From: Advenella sp. FME57
GTDB taxonomy: Bacteria; Pseudomonadota; Gammaproteobacteria; Burkholderiales; Burkholderiaceae_B
Length of the DNA: 41,085 nt
Reading direction: 5' to 3'
Assembly (NCBI RefSeq): GCF_014897675.1
Contig: NZ_JABUXU010000024.1
Coordinates: 1 to 41,085 of the forward strand
Part shown: in pieces, positions 1-7,373 of the stretch
Position numbering within the stretch: position 1 is the first letter of the stretch
Layout: each line of letters opens with the position of its first letter
Notes under the pieces: generated by a model
Told to the model about the DNA's origin: nothing
The model's input: the letters and a program-made list of their open reading frames with translations, nothing else
The model's database searches: none
Translations under genes and position numbers: made by a program

Positions 1-180
1 AAAAAGCACCTGCCAAGAAAGCCGTTGCTAAAAAAGCCGTCGCCAAAAAAGCACCTGCCAAGAAAGCTGTTGCCAAAAAGGTCGTAGCTAAAAAAGCACC
101 TGCCAAGAAAGCCGTTGCTAAAAAAGCCGTCGCCAAAAAAGCACCTGCCAAGAAAGCTGTTGCCAAAAAGGTCGTAGCTA
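1..180 (+). repeat. Two perfect 90-bp tandem repeat units inside the histone-like gene
   Basis: Bases 91-180 are identical to 1-90, each unit encoding 30 residues (six pentapeptides). A diverged third copy starts at 181 and decays into less regular 15-bp units. Perfect identity, including synonymous positions, points to a recent duplication or to gene conversion. The array may extend left of the window. Confidence 0.9.
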
Positions 181-452
181 AAAAAGCACCTGCCAAGAAA
201 GCCGTCGCTAAAAAAGTAGTGGCCAAAAAAGCACCGGTTAAAAAAGCCGTTGCCAAAAAGGCGCCTGCCAAGACGGTAGCGAAAAAGGCACCTGCAAAAA
301 AGCCGGTCGCTAGGAAGGCACCTGCTGCCAAAAAGCCAGTCGTGAAAAAAGCGCCGGCTGCGCCAGTAGCAGAAACCGTGTCCGCCGATGATGCAAAAAC
401 CGCAAGCAATACGTCTGCAGCATGGCCATTCCCAACAGGTGGTCGTCCTTAA
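1..452 (+). CDS. Histone H1-like DNA-binding protein, 3' part (5' end outside window)
   Basis: The frame is open from the window edge (first full codon at 3) to TAA at 450-452, so 149 residues of a longer protein are visible. It is almost entirely [15 protein letters not shown] pentapeptides, strongly basic and low in complexity, followed by a short tail rich in Ala, Ser and Asp that ends in GGRP. This is the composition of the C-terminal arm of bacterial histone H1-like proteins such as Bordetella BpH1, which bind DNA non-specifically and help compact the nucleoid. A GTG within the repeats (219) could be mistaken for a start, but the repeat runs unbroken upstream of it. The DNA repeats at 90-bp scale, so protein length may vary between strains. 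AlgP-type regulators have similar tails, and the missing N-terminus would decide between them. Confidence 0.85.
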   Translation, partial: KAPAKKAVAKKAVAKKAPAKKAVAKKVVAKKAPAKKAVAKKAVAKKAPAKKAVAKKVVAKKAPAKKAVAKKVVAKKAPVKKAVAKKAPAKTVAKKAPAKKPVARKAPAAKKPVVKKAPAAPVAETVSADDAKTASNTSAAWPFPTGGRP

Positions 453-477
453 GACGCGGCATCAGTCCGGTTATAAT
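449..477 (+). promoter_or_regulatory. Candidate sigma70 promoter after the histone-like gene
   Basis: A -35 element TTAAGA (449-454, overlapping the stop codon of the histone-like gene), a 17-bp spacer and a perfect -10 element TATAAT (472-477) are present. The expected start of transcription is near 484. It would drive the structured transcript at 484-632 and, if there is read-through, yggT. Confidence 0.45.
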
Positions 478-483
478 GATGTT

Positions 484-632
484 GCCCTCTCGGACAGCAC
501 GTTGATATCCGGAACGCAGGGAGTCCCAGTGGCCCCTGCGTCACCGCTTCGATCAAACTCAAATTTTGCGATCGAAGCGGGCCGCAGCTGTATTGATCAA
601 GCCGTCCGGCCTTTGGTTGGGCGGTTTTTTAT
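484..632 (+). ncRNA. Candidate structured small RNA or yggT leader/attenuator
   Basis: Between the TATAAT element and yggT lie three consecutive hairpins. SL1 pairs CGCAGGG (515-521) with CCCTGCG (534-540). SL2 pairs CCGCTTCGATC (544-554) with GATCGAAGCGG (570-580), a perfect 11-bp stem. SL3 is the intrinsic terminator at 599-630. A transcript from about 484 would be near 147 nt and end in a U-run only 20 nt before the yggT start codon. It could be an independent sRNA, a transcription attenuator for yggT, or a structured 3' UTR of the histone-like gene. I recognise no known RNA family. Confidence 0.45.
599..630 (+). terminator. Rho-independent terminator before yggT
   Basis: AAGCCGTCC (599-607) pairs with GGGCGGTTT (619-627), including two G-U pairs, around an 11-nt loop. 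The strand runs straight into TTTTTT (625-630). Confidence 0.75.
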
Positions 633-651
633 TTTGTCGGGCCCGTAAATC

Positions 652-1200
652 ATGATCTCTTCCATACTCACATTTCTGATCTCGACAGTATTTTCGCTGC
701 TGATTTCCATATTCCTGCTCAGAGCCTGGATGTACTGGGTACGGATCCATCCGTTTACCCCGTACGCGCGTCTGATCAATAACATCACCGATTGGGCTGT
801 CGTCCCCTTGCGCACGATCCTGCCAACGGGAACCAAGATAGATAGCGCCTCTTTACTCATGGCGTTTATTTGCGCCGCAGTGGAACTGCTTCTGATGATG
901 TCGGTTAGCGGTTTGGGATTCGCAGACGGCCTGTTACTGCGCCTGCCGGTTGTTGCTTTGCTGATGACGGTGAAATGGGCGCTGAGCTTGGCCACCTGGC
1001 TATGTATTTTTCAGGCGATCCTGTCTTGGATCAACCCCATGCAGCCGGTAATGCCGGTCCTCAATACGCTGCTGGCCCCGCTGCTTGATCCGATCCGCCG
1101 CTTTATGCCCCGCACGGGAATGATCGATTTTTCACCGCTGGTGCTGATTCTTATTCTGCAAGTATTGCAAATCGCGCTTGCCAGCCTAATGCCTTTTTAA
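652..1200 (+). CDS. YggT family integral membrane protein
   Basis: 182-residue hydrophobic protein. It contains the two YGGT repeats typical of the family: the first begins at the N-terminus with several hydrophobic stretches followed by LRAWMYWVR, the second lies around residues 105-180 and contains a FQAILSWINP segment and a C-terminal membrane helix. The family is widespread and poorly understood; roles in osmotic-shock tolerance and in cell division or envelope organisation have been suggested. The start ATG at 652 lacks a clear Shine-Dalgarno sequence and follows immediately after a terminator, which makes leader-mediated control possible. The strong terminator at 1225-1258 ends the unit, so the gene appears to be monocistronic. 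Confidence 0.85.
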   Translation: MISSILTFLISTVFSLLISIFLLRAWMYWVRIHPFTPYARLINNITDWAVVPLRTILPTGTKIDSASLLMAFICAAVELLLMMSVSGLGFADGLLLRLPVVALLMTVKWALSLATWLCIFQAILSWINPMQPVMPVLNTLLAPLLDPIRRFMPRTGMIDFSPLVLILILQVLQIALASLMPF

Positions 1201-1224
1201 GACCCAGTCGGCCAACATATGCAC

Positions 1225-1258
1225 TGCCAGCCCGGTTATACTGGGCTGGCATTTTTTT
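1225..1258 (+). terminator. Rho-independent terminator of yggT
   Basis: Perfect 9-bp stem TGCCAGCCC (1225-1233) / GGGCTGGCA (1243-1251), followed by seven T residues at 1252-1258. The T-run is on the plus strand, so it serves yggT. It directly abuts the stop codon of the convergent kinase gene. Confidence 0.92.
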
Positions 1259-1259
1259 A

Positions 1260-2210
1260 TCAGCGCGTGCTCACGGGCAGTTGCAGGCCATAGGCCGTAT
1301 CCAGCAGGCTCGAAATCTCATCCCTTGATGGACTGTGGTTCTGCGGCCCCTGGGAGGCAATTTTGATGGCGCCCATGATACTACCCAGTTTGCAGGCGTC
1401 TTCAAATGACCAGCCCAGAGTCAGCCCATACAGCAAACCGCCCCGGTGCGCGTCGCCACACCCGGTGGGGTCGTTGACGGCGACCGCCTTGCAAGGCGCG
1501 ATGGCGCGCTGGCTGCCGTTTTCGTACAGTGTCGCCCCTTCGGCACCGCGTGTCACAATGATCGCCCGCAACCCATCAGCCAGCTCATCGACAGACTTTT
1601 CCATGCGCTGCTCAACCACGGATGCCTCGTAGTCGTTGAAGGTCCAGACATCTGCCAGTGCATGCATGTCTTCCAGGTCCTGGCGATCAAACAGGGGCAT
1701 GGCCTGGCCCAGGTCGAAAATAAACGGAACCTTTGCCGCCTGCATGGCGCGGGCATGCTTGAACATCCCGTCCTTGGCATCTGGCGCAACAATACCCCAG
1801 GCCGCAGACTCGCCGCTTACATCATTTTCAGTGGAGCGCGTCATGGCGCCAGGGTGGAACGCCGCGATCTGGTTACCATCTAGATCGGTGGTGATATGGC
1901 ATTGCGGCGTAAACATATCATCCAGCACACGCACCAGACGGGTATCGATACCCTGGCTGCTCATGCGCGCCAGATAATCACTTGCATCGGGCCCTACCGT
2001 TGCCACAGGCACCGGATTGCCGCCCAGCAACCTGAGGTTATAGGCAATGTTGCCCGCGCAACCGCCAAATTCTTTGCGCATCGTGGGTACAAAGAAGGAC
2101 ACGCTCAATGACTTGATATTGCCCGGCAGGATATGATCCTTGAAATGACCTTCGAAGGTCGTGATGGTGTCAAATGCCACCGAACCGCAAATAAGAACTG
2201 CATTATTCAT
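1260..2210 (-). CDS. PfkB-family carbohydrate/adenosine kinase
   Basis: 316 residues. The N-terminal ribokinase-family signature includes GGCAGNIAYNL (49-59), which contacts the sugar. The C-terminal ATP/anion-hole signature NDPTGCGDAHRGG is at 246-258, with the catalytic-base Asp at about 253. The enzyme phosphorylates a sugar or nucleoside with ATP in the cytosol. Close relatives in betaproteobacteria are usually annotated as adenosine kinase, but the substrate cannot be read from sequence. It is the last gene of a minus-strand run, starting 10 bp after the zinc-ribbon gene, so it is probably cotranscribed with prmA and that gene. The GCGDAH form of the second motif, rather than the more usual GAGDAF, is a mild departure from the consensus. 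Confidence 0.85.
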   Translation of the reverse strand: MNNAVLICGSVAFDTITTFEGHFKDHILPGNIKSLSVSFFVPTMRKEFGGCAGNIAYNLRLLGGNPVPVATVGPDASDYLARMSSQGIDTRLVRVLDDMFTPQCHITTDLDGNQIAAFHPGAMTRSTENDVSGESAAWGIVAPDAKDGMFKHARAMQAAKVPFIFDLGQAMPLFDRQDLEDMHALADVWTFNDYEASVVEQRMEKSVDELADGLRAIIVTRGAEGATLYENGSQRAIAPCKAVAVNDPTGCGDAHRGGLLYGLTLGWSFEDACKLGSIMGAIKIASQGPQNHSPSRDEISSLLDTAYGLQLPVSTR

Positions 2211-2220
2211 TGAAAAACCT

Positions 2221-3276
2221 TCAGGGATAAAACAAACTCAATTCGAAACCGGCCACATCTGTACGACTGACCTGTACAGGTAAATTAATGGCAATTTCGT
2301 CATTTGGCTGGAAAGCGCGCTTTTGCGCTTCGGGCAACAGATACTCTTGCGGTTTGATGATGCGGCGGGCAGAAACGGATTCGGACGCATCCTTCAGGCT
2401 CAGCACCAGCGACGGCAACGGCTGGGCGATCGTATCGTTGTTTTTGATGACGGCATGCAGACTGAATGCCCGGGTTTCGGGCGTAGCCGACGGCGTGCTC
2501 ACCTGACGCAAGGCCGGCTTCATAATGGCCAGATGCCGTACGGAGCGCGTATAGCCGACCTGACAACCAACAAAACTGCACAACTGTACGAGCTTGGGTC
2601 GCAAGGTTGGCGCCACACTGACAATCTGGTTGCGAAACACAATGGCGCCCTGGGCGAACAGAACAATCAGGGCAAACAACACGGCTAGAAACCAGATCAG
2701 GCCACTGCCGCTGCTGCGCTCGGGATCATCGTACTCAGTGTCGCGCTGAACGCGTCGGCGATACTGGCCTTCCACATGAACCTGGGGCGCTGGCCCCCGT
2801 TTATCCTGATAATATGCGCCGCTGCCCGACAGGCTTGGCGCGCCCACCACAAAACGCTCGCCAGCCCCCCGGTCGGTGTCCTGCGCCCGGCCTGTTCGCG
2901 GGGCGAGCCCGTCATCCTCAAGGCCCTCATCATCCTCATCATCCTCATCGTCCAGCATCGGCTCAGTCGCCTGACCCGCGTGCGGGCCTGCTGCAGCTTC
3001 ATGATATCGCCCCGTCGACACGGCGGGACGTCCCGGGCGATCGCCGGCGCGCGCAGGAGTATGGTATACCGACCCTGGCTCATGACGGACAGAGAATGCA
3101 TCGTCGTGCGCCTTGTCAGCTCGCAATACCGGAAAATCAGGCTCTTCTTGCACTGCGTGATCGAAAGCATTGAAAACGGTGGAGCAAACGCCGCAACGCA
3201 CCTTGCCGTTACGCACATTCAACTGCGCCGGCGTCACATCAAAGCTGGTACTGCAATCTGGACAACGCGTTTTCAT
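2221..3276 (-). CDS. Zinc-ribbon (MJ0042-type) DUF3426 membrane protein
   Basis: 351 residues. Residues 1-40 form a zinc ribbon with two CxxC pairs (CPDC and CGVC). A long low-complexity acidic linker (about 100-130) follows, rich in Asp-Asp-Glu. One transmembrane helix lies around residues 195-215 (LIWFLAVLFALIVLFAQGAI), and the C-terminal DUF3426 domain follows it. This layout, directly downstream of prmA, is standard in Burkholderiales. The function is unknown; the topology suggests a cytosolic metal-binding head and a periplasmic C-terminal domain. The acidic tract is encoded by a 9-bp tandem repeat. There is a 9-bp gap from prmA, so cotranscription is likely. Confidence 0.85.
   Translation of the reverse strand: MKTRCPDCSTSFDVTPAQLNVRNGKVRCGVCSTVFNAFDHAVQEEPDFPVLRADKAHDDAFSVRHEPGSVYHTPARAGDRPGRPAVSTGRYHEAAAGPHAGQATEPMLDDEDDEDDEGLEDDGLAPRTGRAQDTDRGAGERFVVGAPSLSGSGAYYQDKRGPAPQVHVEGQYRRRVQRDTEYDDPERSSGSGLIWFLAVLFALIVLFAQGAIVFRNQIVSVAPTLRPKLVQLCSFVGCQVGYTRSVRHLAIMKPALRQVSTPSATPETRAFSLHAVIKNNDTIAQPLPSLVLSLKDASESVSARRIIKPQEYLLPEAQKRAFQPNDEIAINLPVQVSRTDVAGFELSLFYP
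2926..2952. repeat. 9-bp tandem repeat x3 coding for an Asp/Glu tract
   Basis: CTCATCATC, CTCATCATC and CTCATCGTC occur in succession on the plus strand. On the coding minus strand they give repeated Asp-Asp-Glu. Expansion or contraction would preserve the reading frame. Confidence 0.8.
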
Positions 3277-3285
3277 ACAAGTCTC

Positions 3286-4203
3286 TCAGGTCTGCTTGCG
3301 AGTGCCGGCCAGGCATACCCATCCCTCATGGCTGCGCCAGACCGACATGTCGATCCATGGCGCATAGGCAGCGGCAACCTCTTGCGCCTGGCGCTCCAGG
3401 ACACCCGACAGAATAAGCCGGCCCGCCGGCGCCACGCGGCCACACAACATGGGCGCAAGTACTTTCAACGGATTTGACAGAATATTGGCCACCACGATAT
3501 CAAAGGTTCCGGCCTGCAGCCCATCGGGCAGACATGCTTTAACCTGTACCCTGTTGTTCTGCGCATTGTACTCAGTAGACTGTACCGCCTGCTCATCAAT
3601 GTCGACGCCGACAACATCACGGGCGCCGAGTTTGGCTGCAATGATGGCAAGAATACCGGAACCACAACCGTAATCGAGCACCGTTTGCTGGCTCTGCAGA
3701 TTGACCGCGAGCCACTGCGCACATAAATGTGTGGTTGGATGACTGCCGGTGCCAAATGCCAGCCCGGGATCCAATTCGATCAGAATGGGGTGGCCTTGCC
3801 CGTCGGCGTTGGGCACCTCGGGATTTTCACGATGCCAGCTGGGCACGATCCAGATCTGATCGGTAATGCTAATGGGCGCAAACTGCGATTGCGTCAGCCT
3901 CACCCAATCGGTGTCGGCGACTTCACGCACGACAGCCGAGCCGGCATAGTCTTCGCCGCTTTGCTGCGCCAGCGCTTGCAGCAAAGTTTCGAGCGCGATG
4001 TCATCGGGCAAAAGCGCAACAACACGATTGTGATTCCAGGCCTGGACATCGGGCTCGCCGCCGGGTTCTCCGAAAAGCGGCGTTTCGCGCTCGGTGCCCG
4101 AGTCGGCGTCCTCGACAGACACCGACAGCACGCCGAGTTCGAGCAATATGTCCGACAGCGCTTCCGCCCGGTCTTCCGAGCATGATAAAACAAGTTCCCG
4201 CAT
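3286..4203 (-). CDS. prmA: Ribosomal protein L11 methyltransferase
   Basis: 305 residues, close to the E. coli PrmA length. The N-terminal substrate-recognition domain is followed by the family motif DPGLAFGTGSHPTT (145-158), the SAM-binding glycine loop DYGCGSG (177-183) and the post-motif VVANILSNPL that shapes the target-amine pocket. The enzyme transfers methyl groups from S-adenosylmethionine to lysines and the N-terminal amine of ribosomal protein L11 in the cytosol. It lies downstream of accC (58-bp gap) in the order accB-accC-prmA, which is conserved in many proteobacteria. All key motifs are intact. Confidence 0.95.
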   Translation of the reverse strand: MRELVLSCSEDRAEALSDILLELGVLSVSVEDADSGTERETPLFGEPGGEPDVQAWNHNRVVALLPDDIALETLLQALAQQSGEDYAGSAVVREVADTDWVRLTQSQFAPISITDQIWIVPSWHRENPEVPNADGQGHPILIELDPGLAFGTGSHPTTHLCAQWLAVNLQSQQTVLDYGCGSGILAIIAAKLGARDVVGVDIDEQAVQSTEYNAQNNRVQVKACLPDGLQAGTFDIVVANILSNPLKVLAPMLCGRVAPAGRLILSGVLERQAQEVAAAYAPWIDMSVWRSHEGWVCLAGTRKQT

Positions 4204-4261
4204 GGCCTATCCTCTTGCGTCGTTGCAAAAAAAGGTCCGAAGACCTTTTCTGCTGACACGA

Positions 4262-5611
4262 TTATTTTGCTCGTTGTTCGAGTTTGTGTTCCAGATAATG
4301 GATACTGGTTCCACCCTCGACAAAACGTGCATCGGTCATGAGTTCGCGATGCAGTGCAATGTTGGTTTGAATACCTTCCACGACCATTTCAGACAGGGCC
4401 AGGTTCATGCGGGCGATGGCCTGATCACGCGTATCGCCGAAAGTAATGAGTTTGGCGATCATGGAGTCATAATTTGGGGGTACCCGATAGCCATTGAACA
4501 CATGTGAATCGATGCGAACACCTGGTCCGCCGGGCACATGCCAGTTGGTGATCAGGCCGGGCGACGGCATGAAGGTATAGGGATCTTCGGCATTGATACG
4601 GCACTCGATGGCATGCCCTTTAAAGGTAATGTCACGCTGGCGCAGCTTGAACGGCTCGCCTGCAGCAATAAAGATCTGCTGCTGGACCAGATCGATGCCG
4701 GTGATGCATTCGGTCACAGTGTGCTCAACCTGAATGCGGGTATTCATTTCAATGAAATAGAATTCGTCGTTTTCGTATAAGAATTCGAAGGTGCCCGCAC
4801 CACGGTAACCCATTTTGCGGCAGGCTTCGGCGCAGCGCTCGCCAATGCGTTCGATCAGCTTGCGCGGAATGCCGGGCGCCGGCGCCTCTTCAATTACTTT
4901 CTGGTGGCGACGCTGCATTGAGCAATCGCGCTCACCCAGCCAGACAGCGTCTTTCTTGCCATCGGCAAGGATCTGGATCTCAACGTGCCGTGGATTTTCA
5001 AGATACTTCTCCATGTACACTTCGGGATTATTGAATGCTGCCTGTGCTTCTGCCTTGGTCAGATTCACAGCGCTCACCAGGGCGGCTTCGGTGTGAACCA
5101 CGCGCATGCCGCGTCCGCCACCACCACCGGCTGCCTTGATGATGACCGGATAGCCCACCTTGCGGGCCGTTTCCAGCAGGACGGCCGGGTCGTCGGGCAA
5201 TGCGCCTTCGGAGCCAGGCACTACCGGTACGCCGGCAGCGATCATGGCCTGCTTGGCACTGACCTTGTCACCCATGATGCGAATGGTTTCGGGACGAGGG
5301 CCAATGAACACAAAACCGGAGCGCTCAACGCGTTCGGCGAAATCCGCATTTTCTGCCAGGAAACCATAGCCCGGGTGGATCGCCTCGGCATCGGTGACTT
5401 CTGCAGCAGAAATAATGGCCGGCATATGCAGATAACTCTGCTGAGCCGGCGCTGGGCCGATACATACCGACTCATCGGCCAGGCGTACATATTTGGCATC
5501 GCGGTCGGCTTCAGAATGCACGACCACCGTTTTGATACCCAATTCGCGGCAGGAGCGCTGGATACGCAGGGCAATTTCACCCCGGTTTGCAATCAGGATT
5601 TTTTCAAACAT
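4262..5611 (-). CDS. accC: Acetyl-CoA carboxylase, biotin carboxylase subunit
   Basis: 449 residues from the ATG at 5611 ([17 protein letters not shown]), the same length as E. coli AccC. An upstream in-frame GTG at 5617 would overlap the accB stop codon as GTGA and add two residues. The biotin carboxylase N-terminal domain is followed by the ATP-grasp domain with the glycine-rich loop [10 protein letters not shown], then the [12 protein letters not shown] segment, the HVEIQ and [10 protein letters not shown] active-site segments, and the C-terminal ECRINAEDP. It carboxylates biotin carried on AccB using ATP and bicarbonate, the first step of fatty-acid synthesis. It is translationally linked to accB just upstream. 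Confidence 0.97.
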   Translation of the reverse strand: MFEKILIANRGEIALRIQRSCRELGIKTVVVHSEADRDAKYVRLADESVCIGPAPAQQSYLHMPAIISAAEVTDAEAIHPGYGFLAENADFAERVERSGFVFIGPRPETIRIMGDKVSAKQAMIAAGVPVVPGSEGALPDDPAVLLETARKVGYPVIIKAAGGGGGRGMRVVHTEAALVSAVNLTKAEAQAAFNNPEVYMEKYLENPRHVEIQILADGKKDAVWLGERDCSMQRRHQKVIEEAPAPGIPRKLIERIGERCAEACRKMGYRGAGTFEFLYENDEFYFIEMNTRIQVEHTVTECITGIDLVQQQIFIAAGEPFKLRQRDITFKGHAIECRINAEDPYTFMPSPGLITNWHVPGGPGVRIDSHVFNGYRVPPNYDSMIAKLITFGDTRDQAIARMNLALSEMVVEGIQTNIALHRELMTDARFVEGGTSIHYLEHKLEQRAK

Positions 5612-5613
5612 AC

Positions 5614-6051
5614 TCACGCAATCACGAAAAGTGGTTGGCCAAACTCAACGGGTTCGCCATTTTCAACCAGAATTTCCCGGATCACACCGGATTTGTCCGC
5701 TTCGATTTCATTGAGCAGTTTCATGGCTTCAATAATGCACAGCGCATCGCCTTCGGCAACCGTGGCGCCCACTTCAACAAATGGGGGCGAACTTGGGTTG
5801 GGCGCCCGATAAAAAGTGCCAACCATAGGAGACTTGACAATGTGGCCGGTGGGTGCTGCCGGTGCAGCAGGCGCGGCGGCGGGAGCCGCGGCAGCTGCAG
5901 GAGCCGGCTGTGGCTGGGCCGGGGCTACCGGTTGCAGCGTCTGGGAGAACTTGACAATGCGGACCTTGCCTTCACCTTCGGTGATTTCAAGTTCTGCGAT
6001 GCCTGATTCGGCAACCAGATCTATTAACGTTTTCAGTTTTCTGAGATCCAT
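5614..6051 (-). CDS. accB: Biotin carboxyl carrier protein of acetyl-CoA carboxylase
   Basis: 145 residues. A short N-terminal helical region ([13 protein letters not shown]) leads to a flexible linker of Ala and Pro (about 42-68) and a biotinyl domain with the biotinylation motif EAMKL; the modified lysine is Lys111. The protein carries biotin between the biotin carboxylase AccC and the carboxyltransferase. The gene directly precedes accC. A 26-bp gap separates it from the upstream aroQ, so the aroQ-accB-accC order and cotranscription seen in other proteobacteria are probably kept here. Confidence 0.97.
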   Translation of the reverse strand: MDLRKLKTLIDLVAESGIAELEITEGEGKVRIVKFSQTLQPVAPAQPQPAPAAAAAPAAAPAAPAAPTGHIVKSPMVGTFYRAPNPSSPPFVEVGATVAEGDALCIIEAMKLLNEIEADKSGVIREILVENGEPVEFGQPLFVIA

Positions 6052-6077
6052 ATTAATTCCATGCTTCGAGTTGATTG

Positions 6078-6542
6078 TCAGACAGACGCCGTTTTCCGGG
6101 CCTGTTTTAAATGATGTTTTATCGCGTATTGCAAGGCGGCCATATAACCATCGGCACCAAGCCCGCAGATGACCCCAACCGCCTTGTCTGCCAGATAGGA
6201 GTGATGCCGGAAGGATTCGCGCTGATGTACATTGGAAATATGTACCTCTATGAATGGAATGGCTACGGCGCCAAGGGCATCGCGCAAGGCGACACTGGTG
6301 TGCGTATACGCTGCAGCATTGATGACGATGAACGCGGTATTGTTACGCGCAGACTGGATTTTTTCGACCAGCTCGCCTTCATGGTTGCTCTGGAAACATT
6401 CGCATTGCACGCCGGCTTCGCTTGCAGCAAGCATTAATGCGTCATGAATGTCCTGCAGTGTCTGCCGACCGTAGACATCCGGTTCGCGCGTACCCAGCAG
6501 ATTCAGATTAGGACCATTGAGAACCAGTACCTTTTGCGTCAT
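6078..6542 (-). CDS. aroQ: Type II 3-dehydroquinate dehydratase
   Basis: 154 residues from the ATG at 6542. An in-frame TTG at 6563 would add seven residues that do not fit the family. The dodecameric type II enzyme is recognised by [12 protein letters not shown] (10-21) with Arg19 and Tyr24 of the active site, [13 protein letters not shown], and EVHISN...[10 protein letters not shown], which carries the catalytic His. It dehydrates 3-dehydroquinate to 3-dehydroshikimate in the shikimate pathway. aroE, the next step, is also in this window but in a separate cluster. It is the first gene of the aroQ-accB-accC run. Confidence 0.96.
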   Translation of the reverse strand: MTQKVLVLNGPNLNLLGTREPDVYGRQTLQDIHDALMLAASEAGVQCECFQSNHEGELVEKIQSARNNTAFIVINAAAYTHTSVALRDALGAVAIPFIEVHISNVHQRESFRHHSYLADKAVGVICGLGADGYMAALQYAIKHHLKQARKTASV

Positions 6543-6636
6543 TGAGCGCCAGTCTATAAGCAAATAAACTCGTATTTAACGGCAATTTCACGCTTTTGTC
6601 TATTAAAATCTACCAATCCGCAGGTCTGGCGCCGAC

Positions 6637-7167
6637 TCACGCATGCCTACGCGCGAACGCAGCCAGGCCTTCCATCTCTATTTCACCCAGGATCGTGGCC
6701 AGTGGATTGCCCTTACTATCGAGCACCAGTGTAAATGGCAGCCCTCCCTTGGGGTTGCCCAACTTGCGCATAAGACTGATTTTACCTGCCCCTGCCGTCA
6801 GTAAAGGGTAAGATACCGGCGTTTTACGTGCAAATGCTTCAATATTGGCGACAGTATCAAGCCCGATGCCCACGACATTGACCGACTGCTGTTTTTTATG
6901 CAGCGCGTCCAGCGCAGGCATTTCCCTGACACAGGGGGCGCACCATGAGGCCCAGAAATTGATAATGGTCAGTTGGCCGTCGATGGCATCCCGCAACGAT
7001 ACCGTCGTACCACCCAGATTGGGCAGCGACAGGCCCAGCAGTTCGTTGAGCGCAGCCTCGTCCACGGCCGACACGTCTTCATTCAGTTTCGCCTTGGCCC
7101 AGGCCGGTCGGGTCATTAACAAAAAGGGAAGGGCCACGCCTGCCCCAACTAACTGTCTACGATTCAT
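6637..7167 (-). CDS. TlpA/ResA-type thiol-disulfide oxidoreductase
   Basis: 176 residues. The N-terminus (MNRRQLVGAGVALPFLLM) is a signal peptide with a twin-arginine-like start and a probable cleavage site after AWA (residue 24), so the protein is expected in the periplasm. The thioredoxin fold carries the redox motif WCAPC (75-79), with the two cysteines at 76 and 79, and the cis-proline region GGLPFTLVLD. Proteins of this kind reduce disulfides, for example in cytochrome c maturation; the partner cannot be determined. The gene lies upstream of aroQ on the same strand with a 94-bp gap, an arrangement also seen in Bordetella-type genomes. Confidence 0.88.
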   Translation of the reverse strand: MNRRQLVGAGVALPFLLMTRPAWAKAKLNEDVSAVDEAALNELLGLSLPNLGGTTVSLRDAIDGQLTIINFWASWCAPCVREMPALDALHKKQQSVNVVGIGLDTVANIEAFARKTPVSYPLLTAGAGKISLMRKLGNPKGGLPFTLVLDSKGNPLATILGEIEMEGLAAFARRHA

Positions 7168-7312
7168 TCTGTATTACCCATCATGTTTTAAACGTTGTAT
7201 GAAAATAACAGCGTGCTCGGGCAGGAGCGGGGCCAGTGGCAGGTTCCGCTACCGGAAACAACGCATCCTGTAACAGCAACTGTATGACATACGTATTGCT
7301 AATTCTACCTAC

Positions 7313-7363
7313 TGAGCGGTGCAATGGCCGCGATGTGGCTGATTCCGCTTAAAATACCGCTCA
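7313..7363 (+). repeat. Inverted repeat reaching the mpl ribosome binding site
   Basis: TGAGCGGT (7313-7320) and ACCGCTCA (7356-7363) are perfect 8-bp complements, 35 nt apart. The right arm ends on the first base of the mpl ribosome binding site AGGAG (7363-7367). The stem could form in a leader transcript and affect initiation. Confidence 0.45.
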
Positions 7364-7373
7364 GGAGAAATTT

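Noticed and set aside
1-300. Regularly spaced repeats that might suggest a CRISPR-like array
   Set aside because: The units are contiguous with no unique spacers and are in frame with a lysine/alanine repeat protein.
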